This document shows, piece after piece, positions 46,923 through 57,800 of a stretch of DNA of 64,000 nucleotides. The position numbers and the translations under genes were made by a program. The stretch is from Saposhnikovia divaricata (taxonomy: Eukaryota > Streptophyta > Magnoliopsida > Apiales > Apiaceae). Below the pieces are notes generated by a model. The model was given only the letters and a program-made list of their open reading frames with translations. It made no database searches and was not told the DNA's origin. The stretch is taken from contig CM071595.1 of the NCBI GenBank assembly GCA_036435485.1, forward strand, positions 227,960,080-228,024,079. The letters are read 5' to 3'. Numbering within the stretch: the first letter of the stretch is position 1; each line of letters opens with the position of its first letter.

Positions 46923-46968
46923 AATCTGTTACTTTATTACAGGTTAAGATCCAAACACAACAATAATC

Positions 46969-49200
46969 ATGTCAGAAATTCCTCCACCAACACCTACTGT
47001 TTCTGAAAAGGCTCCTACTACTGTGAGTCGTTATGAACCAATCAGGGTTCCTATTCTGAGGCCATTAGAGTATGCTACGTGGAAGGTCAAGATGACTATG
47101 TTTCTGGAGGCTACAGATCCAGAATATCTTGACAGGATTTATGAAGGTCCTCACAATCCTACAAAGCTATCTGTTGCAGTTGCTGGTGAAGCAGCAAAAA
47201 TGGTTCCAAAGGAAAAGAAGGACATGACTCCTGAAGATCTATCATCAATTGCTAAGGATGCAAAAGTTAGGCATTTACTTCATAGTGCCTTAGACAATGT
47301 CATGTCTAACAAAGTCATTAACTGCACCACTGCAAAAGAGATATGGGATGCACTTGAAGTCAGGTGTCAAGGAACTGCAGCTATTAAGAAGAATAGGAGA
47401 AACATACTCACACAAGAGTATGAGCATTTTGAGGCTAAACCTGAAGAGACCATGACAGAAACATTTGATAGATTCTGTAAACTGATTAATGATCTGTCAT
47501 TGGTCAACAAAGAGTATGATCTAGAAGACTCGAATCTCAAGTTTCTTCTTTCTCTACCTGAAAAGTGGGATGTGAAAACAACCACTATTAGAGATAACTA
47601 TGATCTTGCTGAAACAGAGATTGATGAAATTTATGGACTGCTCAAAACTTATGAATTGGAAATGGAGCAGAGAAACAGGAGATTAAGTAGAAAAGGAAAG
47701 TCAGTTGCTCTTAATGTTGAAGAGAAGCCTCAGAAGAAAGAGGCATCAAGAAGGAAAATGAAGGGAAAAGCTTTGGTCATACACTCAGAAAGTGATTCAC
47801 CAAACTCAGATTATGATTCAAACTCTTCTGAATCATCTGACTCTGAGGATGATGAAGAAGAGATGAGAAAAATGGCTGTGCTGATGGTGAAAACTTTCAA
47901 GAAAATGGGCTTCAAGAATTTCAAGAAAGGAAAAAGGTTTTCTAGGGATTCAAATGAAGACAGGAAAAGCTACAGGAAGTCTGATAAGAGAGACTCTAAA
48001 GGGAAGAAGGATAAGTCTGAAATTCAATGCTACAAGTGTAAGGAGATGGGTCACTATGCTCCTGAGTGCAAGAAGGGTAAAACTGGAAAGGTACTCTACA
48101 CTAAAGGCAGAGATTGGGCAGATACTTCAGATTCTGATGAAGAAGTGAACTATGCTCTCATGGCTACTACTGAATCAGAATCCTCTGAAAATCAGGTACC
48201 TCCAACTACCTATGCTTATAATATTGATGACATTGCTCAATTAAGAATCTTTCTTAAGTCATTGCATATAAGTTATAGGGATCAGACTTTAGAAAATGAG
48301 AGGATAAAAGCTGAAAATTCTGAACTTAAAGAGAGAAATAAACTTGTTGAAGAGAAACTTGAAAACATGCAACAAGTTCAGAAAGAGAGAGATGATGCTG
48401 TTTGCAAAGAACAGATTTTGCTTCAGAAATATAAACAACTAGAATCTGAGTTGGAGGAAGCAAATAAGAAAATTAGGACTTGGACTAATTCTGGAAAGGA
48501 CACTCAACAGATTTTTCAAACAGACACTGTTGGTCTAGGTTATAATGAGGAAGACGAACTTAGATTTCAAAATCAAGTTAAAGTCAGAACTAAATTTGTT
48601 CATGGAACCAGTAAATTTTTGTCTGAGAATGAAAAAGAAGCTGTCAATAGTAAACCAGTAAAAACTAGTGTTAATCAGGTTAACATTGGTTCAATGACAG
48701 ATAAACAACTCAAACATAAATTGAAGGAGTTAAAATCTGTTGAGAAAAAGAAAGTGTCAAACAAGAACAGAAATGGAAAAGTAGGCATTACTTCAGGAAA
48801 TAAACCAATGCTTGCTAGTTATGCTCCAAGAAAGACATGTCATAACTGTGGTAGTACTAAGCATCTTGCAAATTTCTGCAAGAAAAATAAAAATATAAAT
48901 TCTTTACCTACAAAGTCTGAGGTAAAGAAGGATTCTGCTAGAACTAAGCCACAGACTCTATGCACACACTGTGGAAGCACTTGGCATTCCATCTATACTT
49001 GCAGAAAATATCATGCTATCTATCATAATTACTATGAACTGAAACCCAATCTAAAATGGGTTAAAGTTGATACTGCAAGTGCAAACACTGATACTGTTAG
49101 CTCAAACTCTGATAATGTTAATTCCGCTGCAAAAGCTAACAAAGTTAAGAATGCCAAAGGATCCAAGCAAGTCTGGATCCTTAAAACTAATCCTCAGTAA
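46969..49200 (+). CDS. gag of copia element 3
   Basis: Intact frame of 743 residues (ATG after AATAATC). The copia gag domain (VPILRPLEYATWKVKMTMFL) occupies about 25-235, followed by a Lys-rich and Ser/Asp-rich linker. There are three CCHC zinc knuckles: CYKCKEMGHYAPEC (about 354), CHNCGSTKHLANFC (about 624) and CTHCGSTWHSIYTC (about 665). A coiled coil lies between knuckles one and two. Three knuckles is more than the single one seen in element 2. It assembles the virus-like particle and packages RNA. It ends at TAA, followed by GATTGCAG and then pol in the +1 frame. The word AAACTCTGA, typical of this element, also occurs in its Asn-Ser-Asp codons. Confidence 0.93.
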   Translation: MSEIPPPTPTVSEKAPTTVSRYEPIRVPILRPLEYATWKVKMTMFLEATDPEYLDRIYEGPHNPTKLSVAVAGEAAKMVPKEKKDMTPEDLSSIAKDAKVRHLLHSALDNVMSNKVINCTTAKEIWDALEVRCQGTAAIKKNRRNILTQEYEHFEAKPEETMTETFDRFCKLINDLSLVNKEYDLEDSNLKFLLSLPEKWDVKTTTIRDNYDLAETEIDEIYGLLKTYELEMEQRNRRLSRKGKSVALNVEEKPQKKEASRRKMKGKALVIHSESDSPNSDYDSNSSESSDSEDDEEEMRKMAVLMVKTFKKMGFKNFKKGKRFSRDSNEDRKSYRKSDKRDSKGKKDKSEIQCYKCKEMGHYAPECKKGKTGKVLYTKGRDWADTSDSDEEVNYALMATTESESSENQVPPTTYAYNIDDIAQLRIFLKSLHISYRDQTLENERIKAENSELKERNKLVEEKLENMQQVQKERDDAVCKEQILLQKYKQLESELEEANKKIRTWTNSGKDTQQIFQTDTVGLGYNEEDELRFQNQVKVRTKFVHGTSKFLSENEKEAVNSKPVKTSVNQVNIGSMTDKQLKHKLKELKSVEKKKVSNKNRNGKVGITSGNKPMLASYAPRKTCHNCGSTKHLANFCKKNKNINSLPTKSEVKKDSARTKPQTLCTHCGSTWHSIYTCRKYHAIYHNYYELKPNLKWVKVDTASANTDTVSSNSDNVNSAAKANKVKNAKGSKQVWILKTNPQ

Positions 49201-49210
49201 TTGTTTGTGA

Positions 49211-52200
49211 TTGCAGGGTAACAGGGAGGCAACCCTAGTCGTGGACAGTGGATGTTCAGGACACATGACTGGAAATAAAGCCCTGCTATCAGAATATGAG
49301 GAGAAGGCTGGCCCAAAAGTTTCCTATGGTGATGGCAATATAGGAAGAACATTGGGATATGGCAATATCAATCTTGGAAATGTCATCATCAACAATGTAG
49401 CTCATGTCCCAGGACTCAAGCATGACCTGCTATCTGTGAGTCAAATCTGTGACAAGGGATATCATGTAGATTTTCAACCTGAATACTGTGAAGTAATCAG
49501 CAAATCTACAGGGAAGGTTGTTCTAGTTGGTCACAGGCAAAACAACATTTATGAAATCAAGCTTTTGATAGACTCTGTTGGAAAAGCTGTTTGCCTGTCT
49601 ACAAGAATGTCTAATGAAGAGAGTTGGAAGTGGCACAAGAAACTCTCACATTTGAACTTGAACAACATCAATGAATTGATCAGAAAGGATCTTGTAAGAG
49701 GACTCCCAAAGACCCTGTTAAATGTTGATGGCCTATGTGACTCATGTCAGAAGGCTAAACAAAGGAAGTCATCTTTCAAGAGCAAAACAGAATCTTCTAT
49801 CACTGATCCTCATCATCTTCTTCATGTTGATCTATTTGGTCCAGTAAATGTTATGTCTATTGCAAGGAAGAAATATGCTTTAGTCATTGTTGATGAATAC
49901 ACTAGATTCACCTGGGTGTATTTTCTAGCAAAGAAGGATGAAACAGCATCAACTCTGATGGAGCATGTGAAGCTTCTGGACAAAGGATCAAGCAACAAAG
50001 TGAGAATCATCAGAAGTGATAATGGAACTGAGTTCAGAAATGCAACAATGGAAGAATTCTGCAAGGACAATGGAGTGAAACAAGAATTTTCAGCACCTGG
50101 TACACCACAACAAAATGGTGTAGTTGAGAGGAAAAAATAGAACATTAATTGAAGCTGCCAGAACTATGCTTGATGAAGCAAAATTGCCAACTTATTTCTG
50201 GGCAGAAGCTGTTCAAACTGCTTGTTTTACTCAAAATGCAACACTGATCAATAAGCATGGAAAGACACCATATGAGATGGTGAAGAAAAAGAAGCCTAAC
50301 CTGAAATACTTTCATATTTTCGGGTGCAAATGTTTCGTTTTGAAGACTCATCCAGAACAGTTGACCAAGTTTGAGTTAAAGGCAGATGAAGGAATTTTTG
50401 TTGGCTATCCACTATCAACAAAGGCATTCAGAGTTTACAATCTGAGAACTAAAGTGATCATGGAATCAATACATGTTTCTTTTGATGATAAGAAGATAAC
50501 TGGACTTGAAGACAAAGACGAATATGATCAACTGAACTTTGAAAATGAAGTTTTAAACTCTGATGAAGGAAACTCTGATGAAACAATTCTGACAGACTCT
50601 GTTGAAACAAACTCTGAACCTCTACTGATAAATTCTGGAGAAACTTCTCAGTCACAACAAAGAGGAGAATCAGTTGAGGGGGAGCATAATCAAGATGAAG
50701 ACTCAAACACTGATACTGAGTCAACTGAAAAATCTGGATCAAACTCTGATGCTTCAAACTCTGAAAATTCAAATTCTGACTCTGGACAGTCAAGTTCAGG
50801 GGGAGTCTCAGAAAACGAAAATAGATCACAACAGAATCAGGAGAGCATGGATCAAGGGGGAGGATCACATGCTGATAGAAGTCATTTGCCTTCTGCTAGG
50901 AAATGGACTAAATCACATACACCTGATTTGATAATTGGTGATCCAGATGCAAAAGTAAAGACAAGAAGTGCTACTGCAAGTGAATGTCTATTTCATGCAT
51001 TCTTGTCTAAAAATGAACCAAAGAAAGTGGAAGAAGCTCTTCAAGATGCAGACTGGATAACAGCAATGCAGGAAGAGTTAAATGAATTTGAAAGAAATGA
51101 AGTTTGGACCCTTGTACCAAGACCAAAGAACAGATCTATTGTTGGTACTAAATGGGTTTTCAGAAACAAGACTGACAGTGAAGGTGTTATCACAAGGAAC
51201 AAGGCTAGACTGGTAGCAAAAGGTTATTCACAGCAAGAAGGAATAGATTATGATGAAACATTTGCTCCAGTAGCAAGATTGGAGGCAATCAGAATTTTTC
51301 TAGCATATGCCTCTCACAAGAAATTCAAAGTGTTCCAGATGGATGTGAAAAGTGCTTTTCTGAATGGAAAGCTTGAAGAAGAAGTGTTTGTTGAACAACC
51401 ACCAGGATTTGTGGACCCCAAATATCCAGATTATGTCTACAGACTAGATAAGGCACTATATGGACTTAAGCAGGCACCAAGAGCATGGTATGAGACACTT
51501 GCTCAGTTTCTTCTCGAAAGTGGATTCAACAGAGGTACAATTGACAAAACTCTGTTTTATTTCAACCAAGGAAGTGACCTCCTTTTAGTTCAAATTTATG
51601 TTGATGACATCATCTTTGGGTCTACTAATGATAAACTCTGTAAGAAGTTTGCCAAGCTCATGCAATCCAGATATCAAATGAGCATGATGGGAGAGCTTAG
51701 TTACTTTCTAGGCCTACAGGTGAAACAAACAGAAGATGGAATTTTCATTAATCAAGAAAAATACACCAGAAATCTTCTCAAGAAATTTGGTATGCTTGAC
51801 TGTTCATCTGCATCAACTCCCATGGCAACAGCAACTAAACTGGACAAAGACACAGGAGTTTCAGTGGATATGACAAACTTCAGGGGCATGATAGGATCTC
51901 TTCTATACTTGACAGCTAGTAGGCCTGACATCATGTATGCAACCTGTCTTTGTGCAAGGTTTCAGGCAGATCCTAGAGAGCCACATCTGACAGCTGTGAA
52001 AAGAATCTTCAAGTATCTCAAGGGCACCATATCATTAGGTCTGTGGTACCCCAGAGAATCAGATTTTAAGCTACTTGGGTATTCCGATGCTGACTTTGCA
52101 GGCTGTAAGGTAGACAGAAAGAGCACTAGTGGAAGTTGTCAATTTCTTGGTGACAGACTTGTTTCCTGGTACAGCAAGAAACAGAAATCAATCTCCACAT

Positions 52201-52541
52201 CTACAGCTGAAGCAGAGTATATTGCAGCTGGTAGCTGTTGTGCACAGATCTTATGGATGAAGAATCAATTGCTGGATTATGGATTGAGGTACAGTAATAT
52301 ACCTATTTACTGTGATAACCAAAGTGCTATTGCTATGACAGGTAATCCAGTACAGCATTCAATGACCAAGCACATCAGCATAAGGTACCACTTCATCAGA
52401 GAACATGTGGAAGCAGGAAATATTGAACTACATTTTGTCTCTACAGAACAACAGCTTGCAGATATCTTCACTAAACCATTGAGTGAAGTTACATTTACAA
52501 GGCTGGTTAATGAACTAGGAATGATCTCTGGTTCTGACTAG
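49211..52541 (+). pseudogene. pol polyprotein of copia element 3, single-base frameshift
   Basis: Opens as LQGNREATL with no ATG; protease VVDSGCSGHMTG follows directly. Then GAG-pre-integrase (WKWHKKLSHLN), integrase (HVDLFGP, SDNGTEF, NGVVERK), linker, RT (YVDDIIFGS) and RNase H (YSDADFAG, TAEAEYIA, CDNQSA) to the TAG at 52541. The run AGGAAAAAATAG near 50130-50139 has one A too many compared with the AGGAAGAATAG-type sequence of element 1. Translation stops at 50140, while the correct frame continues from 50124. All other motifs are intact. With identical LTRs the extra A is either very recent or a homopolymer sequencing error. The linker (50560-50790) is rich in Asn-Ser-Asp codons and holds three A-GGGGGAG tracts. 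Confidence 0.93.
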
Positions 52542-52589
52542 AAATGTTGGTTAGATTCAAACTTTACTTATGTGATGTATTAATCATAT

Positions 52590-53250
52590 TTCCTGATTGG
52601 TTAAATACTAAGTGAACTCTGTTGATTAAACTCTGTTATGCATACTCTGTTAAACTCTGTCATATTTTGTCCTCAAGAATGTATTCGAGAAGTGACTAAG
52701 TGAGTGATTCGAGAACTGGAGTTGCCTTGATCGATAACTCTAAGTTCTCGAATAGTGTTATCTTGACACATCGAATCACTTCTCGAATAGCTCTTTTCTC
52801 TGCGAATCCTTGAGATATCGAATAGTGTTATTTTGACATATCGAATCCTTGAGATATCGAATAGTGTTATTTTGGCATATTGAGTCTTTGAGATATCGAA
52901 TGTACATATGTCATACACTGTTAATAAGTTTGATAAACTCTGTGAACTTTGAGTTGATTTTTGTCTGAATGAAAACACCAATGAAGAAATATGTATGAAG
53001 CATGATTCTCAGCAATTAATCATGAATCTTTCTGAGTTATTGAGATCTAATCTTAGATTGTGCAGAAAGTTAACACAGCATGATACTGGCTCATATTTAT
53101 AGCATCTCTTAGTTTATTCTGTCCTAAACTCTGAGTCTATAAATACTGTGTGCATTACCTTTCATGAAGAACTACTGATGTTGATGAACTCTAAACTCTG
53201 TTAGTTATACTCTGATAAAATAAAATGTTTACTGCAATACCCCAAAGAAA
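52590..53250. repeat. AAACTCTGTT motif cluster and AGATATCGAATAGTG tandem repeats, element 3 spacer
   Basis: AAACTCTGT occurs repeatedly at 52614-52665, near 52933, 53128 and 53190-53215, echoing the LTR hairpins. Between them (52785-52900) TTGAGATATCGAATAGTGTT repeats about three times with a period near 47. Just after (53280-53440) a unit with GGATGACCCAGGAAC is duplicated. This is the spacer after pol and is non-coding on the sense strand. Confidence 0.75.
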
Positions 53251-53450
53251 GTGTATATAGGTTGTTATACTCCTTTGAGATTATGTTGGATACTAGGATG
53301 ACCCAGGAACCTATTGGTATAAAATATGTGCTAAAATTCTCTGATTTTTGGTGACTAGTTAAATACTGGGATGACCCAGGAACTTATCAAAATGATAAGG
53401 GCTAAAATTTTTGAATTTTTGGTGACTGGTTCCAACCTCTGATTACTGGA

Positions 53451-53452
<2 letters not shown>

Positions 53453-53483
<31 letters not shown>
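53453..53483 (+). repeat. Poly(A) tract of ~31 bases
   Basis: An uninterrupted A run within the element 3 spacer. No flanking duplication was found, so slippage growth is likelier than a retroposition. Confidence 0.85.
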
Positions 53484-53485
<2 letters not shown>

Positions 53486-54022
53486 AGATGCTCTAAAGAT
53501 TGACTTAGTAAACTCTGCTTCACACACACACATATTCACAACTGTGCGATTTATGAAAGGGTTTCGATGATAAAGTTGGAGAATTGACAAACGCTGTTGA
53601 TTCGTGATTTGTACTCTAAGGTAAATTTTCACTTGGACAATTTGAAAGTCTTGGAGTAAGTAGGGTTTTTGACAACTGTTTCAGTGGATAGTTGATGAAT
53701 GTGTTCTTTATATGATTACTTTAATTAGTTTTTCATATTCTTTTCTTGATGCATTTTCTTGAAGAACAGTTCATATCACTCAAATAACAGTTGCAGAAAA
53801 CAATGAATATGATTAGAAAAGCAAAATTTTCATTGATAATAAGAAAGAGATTACAAGCAAATATTACATATTTTTGTTCTCTCTATCTGCTAATCTATTC
53901 AACAGGAAAGTAAAAAGTCCGTCCACACCACTCCATTGTTAGCAAAAACTCCCAGATCCCATCTTTGCCACTTTATTTGGGTGGAAGTTGAAGGGATAAG
54001 GTTATTTTTGCTGACATATTCA

Positions 54023-54280
54023 TTAACAATGGTTGGTGGTGGTGGATGAGGATGCCTTCGAGGAGAGCCATGCCAATGTTGCTTGGAGGGCAGCATCGAT
54101 GTCGATCACCCTTGCAGGTTTCTCTCTCTCGAGCTCTTCCAGACCAGCATCCATTTGAAGCCACAGCGTCTCAAGCTGCCTTTCCCACTCAAACGCTTCA
54201 AACTCTTCACGAGTATAGCTGAAGATGTCTCTATTTTCGACAAGATGAAGGTTTTTCTCTTTGATGGTAAGGTTAGCCAT
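54023..54280 (-). CDS. Antisense small ORF inside copia element 3
   Basis: An 85-residue frame on the strand opposite to the element. The start context AACAATGGCT is the textbook plant consensus. The product is soluble and acidic, rich in Glu, Leu and Trp (EEFEAFEWERQLETLWL, then GLEELEREK), with helical heptad-like spacing and a Ser/Thr tail; no membrane segment. I recognise no family. A TATTTAAGG box lies about 100 bases upstream. It is divergent from the extra ORF, with 533 bases between the two ATGs. Additional antisense ORFs are known from some plant LTR retrotransposons, but I see no counterpart in elements 1 and 2. A different frame stays open further (to 53899), so splicing or a frameshifted longer form is possible. 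Confidence 0.6.
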   Translation of the reverse strand: MANLTIKEKNLHLVENRDIFSYTREEFEAFEWERQLETLWLQMDAGLEELEREKPARVIDIDAALQATLAWLSSKASSSTTTNHC

Positions 54281-54377
54281 TGTTTTTCAAGAGTATTTGG
54301 TTTGAAAGGTTTGTGATTTTACAGGGGAGACTGAAAGGTTAAAGGTTTAATGAAATAATCTGATCAAGTCTCTAGGC

Positions 54378-54386
54378 CTTAAATAG
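54378..54386 (-). promoter_or_regulatory. TATA-like box for the antisense ORF
   Basis: The minus strand reads CTATTTAAG about 98 bases upstream of the antisense ATG, suggesting a leader of about 65 nt. It lies in the divergent spacer shared with the extra ORF. Inferred from position and sequence only. Confidence 0.4.
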
Positions 54387-54813
54387 AGATGGGTAAGAAC
54401 GAAGTCCTTAATCGCTTCGTATTCTGGTTATTAAAGGCAACAGGTAAACGTTTCAAATTCTGATTTTACTTGGGTCCAGATATTTTTAAAAGAGTATTAT
54501 TTGATTTTTGTTAAAATCAAATATTTTAATGTTTTAATTTTAATATACTCTTTTTAAAAATAGGCGCACATGACCCACTCGTCTTTAATGTGTCCCACTT
54601 ACCTATTATCGTGTCCCACTACACATTAATCAAGGAACTGTTTGAGTGTTTGTTACATAAGAGATTGAGTTTTTATTAATTTAATCACTTTAGTGTCCAA
54701 ACAAGTGTGCTTTATTCTTACTCTCACAGTTTTCTTATTTTTCTCTTGGGCACTCACGCAAACACTTTTTCTACATTCATATCGTTTGGAAATTCTTGGG
54801 AATTCTTAACTCA

Positions 54814-57800
54814 ATGGCATCTAAAGCATTCACTGCTCTTGGCTTACGGTTTGTTCCTAATAACTATGAAGCTCCACTCTATCATGAACGCGTTCCAGAA
54901 TCGTTTCATCTCATGCAGAACTTTTTGAGGGATTCAGAGATTGGACAAGCTCTGACTGGACCTGCTATTCTTTCTGCGTCTCAAATTGCTTCATTCTGGC
55001 AGAACTCAGTTTATGTGGATGGAGGAGAAAGTGGAACTCCTACCATTATCTTCACCTATGACGATCAAGACCATGTGATTACTCCACAGACTGTACGAGA
55101 TACGATGGGTTTTGACACACATACTTCTTATGCTCTGGTTAATGAAAGTTATCTGAGAGATATGCTACAAGAGATAGGTTACATGGAATCTCTTGACAAG
55201 CTCGGCAGTATAAAAAGACCAAATCTTAGAAAAGAATGGAATTTCTTCTTTGATTGCATAACAAGAACATTCCAGAAGAAAGTCACAAACTGGGATGCCA
55301 TTCCAATGGATAGTCTCCATATCGGGTATTCTTTGCTCTATGGTATTAATTTTGATTTTGGTAGATATGTTTTGATGAATTTAGGTGATAAATTGTCAGA
55401 GACTACCACTGTTTATTATGCTCGTTTCTGTCAAATGTTGTTCAATGCATGTGTACCTGGTCTTGACATTGATGAAACTGATACAGTTGATCCTTTTAGA
55501 GTCAATAAGCGCATATTCTCTGATATGACTAACAAGGATGTTGGTAAAGAAAATCTTCCTGAGTTTATCATGCCTCTTGCTTTACGAAATTTTCTAAATC
55601 AACCACAAGAACCACAACAAGACCAACAGGAACCACAACACGATGCACCACAACAAGATGAACCTCAACTAGAACCAAACACTGACTCACCTGCAAAGCA
55701 ACCTTCACCCACTTCAAACACAAACTCTGATTCGTCACAATCTCCACCAGCATCACAGTCTAAAATGCAAAGAGCTAAGAAGGCAGTTACTAAACTACGT
55801 GCAAGTCTAAAGCAGGAAGTAGAGACACAAAGAAAATCAAAACGGAAATCTCCTGAAGCTGTTTACACTAGAAGGGGGAAAAGAATGAAAGCTCGGGCAA
55901 ACATATCTAAGTCACTCTCAGTGGTAGAACGAACTCCACCAACTAGCGAAGAGGATTCAGATAATGTACCTCTAGCAAAACGAAGAAAAGTGTTATTCTC
56001 TGATTCTGTGGATGACGATATTGAAGCTCCAGAGGTTGTTTCACAGCAAACACCTTCTGTTGAGATTGAGACAGATGCAATACCTGCAGAGGATGTAGTA
56101 CCTGCAGAGGATGTAATGCCTGCAGAGGATAAAATGCCTGCGGAAGAGGATGCAAGAGATGGTGTTTCTCCAATAAATGATGTTCCTGATTCATTTATGC
56201 CATTTTCTGATCCTATCTCTAATGTTGGTGTAGTTGATCAACTTACATCTGTACCTTCTGAAGTTGTGGCATCTCATACTGAGATAATATCTGATGCTCA
56301 CCACACTGTTGAAGAAGGTGAAGAAATTGATCAGGCAACCAAAGTAACTTCTCAGTCAATGCCTGTTGCTGAGCCTGAGCAACATGAAGAAAATCCTCAA
56401 AAGCCTACAGAAGATATTGCTAAATCTATGGCTGACGATGAACCAGTTAAAGCTACAAGTGTTGAAGCTGAAGGTGACAGTAGTGCAAACTCTGATACTT
56501 CTCTGAGTGCACCAGTACAAACTGATGATAAACATACACCTTTTTCTCAACCTTGTTCTTCTCATGAAGTTGAAAGAGCACAATTTGCCAAGAATGCTGC
56601 TGAATGGTACAAAGAAGATTGTATTTTTCCATCAAGAAGGGCAGCTACGTTTGTTAAGCAAAGTGCTGATACTATCTCTAATCCAGAGATTCTTTCTTGC
56701 TTGAAAGCAACTATAGTTCAAGTTAAAACTCTGGATAGACGATTTGATGATACTAATTTGGCAATCACTTCTTTGAGAAATGAGGTTGTAGCTAGAGAGA
56801 TGAAGATGGAAACACATTCCAAACTAGTGACTACAAAATTCTCTAAAGCTCAAGACAATATCCTTGCCAGATTGAGTAAAGTTGAAGAGAATCAGTCTGA
56901 TTTATCTGCTAAAATTGATTCTATTGCTACCTCTCTGGAGTTAATTACTTCTATCCTTATGCCTGATGATGTCAAAAAGGGGGAGAGAGTTGTTAGAAGG
57001 GATAGTTCTGGAGATGGAGGGGCAGGTAACAAAGACAAAGGAGAGAAAAAGGCTGAGGAGGTTCAAACTCTGAGAACTAGTAAGTCATCCAAATCACAGT
57101 CTGTTGGAAGAAATACTGATACTCAAGGAACTTCAAGGACCAAGAGTTTACTGTTATCTTCAAATCCACAAACTGATGAAGAGTTGGCTGCTAAGTTATT
57201 CATTGAAGAGAATGAGGAAGGAGTAACGATTGAAGACATTGAAGCTGAGGAAAAGAGTTTACATGAAGAACATCTTAAAGCTTTAAAGTCTGACAAAGTA
57301 CAAAAAGAAAAAGCTCCTAGGCCTGTTCTTAAAGGCGTTGTAATCAAGGAAAATGTTGATGCTGATCAAAGATCACATTTATCTAAGAAATCAACAGAAG
57401 CTGAAGCTAAACACAAGCTGAAAGGTATTGTTATGGAAGGAGAAGATTCAAAGAAGAAAGATACAACCTCTGTTGCTACACAAGTTGTGTTTAAACCTCT
57501 ATCTTCTCAGTTGAAATCTGTTTTTGGCAAAGGAACAATTTCTGATCCAAATGAGTTATCTGGAGTCTCAATGAATATTTCTGATGGAAGAGCTTTATCT
57601 GGTAAGATTGGAAATAATAAAGCTGGATTAGGCTCACATAGAGACAGGAGGCAATATACTGGTCCTAGAGATCCTTCTTCACTGGCTGTTCCAGGTCGTG
57701 GTGTACCTCAAGAGAGTCTGGATAGACTGGAATCAGTGCAGTTGGTTTATCAGAAGAGTTTAGATAAAGATTTTCTTCTTTACTTCATGGCTGATGGGAC

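Noticed and set aside
49195..49216. 20-base intron (GTAATT...TTGCAG) joining gag to pol in element 3
   Set aside because: Too short to be spliced in plants, and removal would not bring pol into frame.
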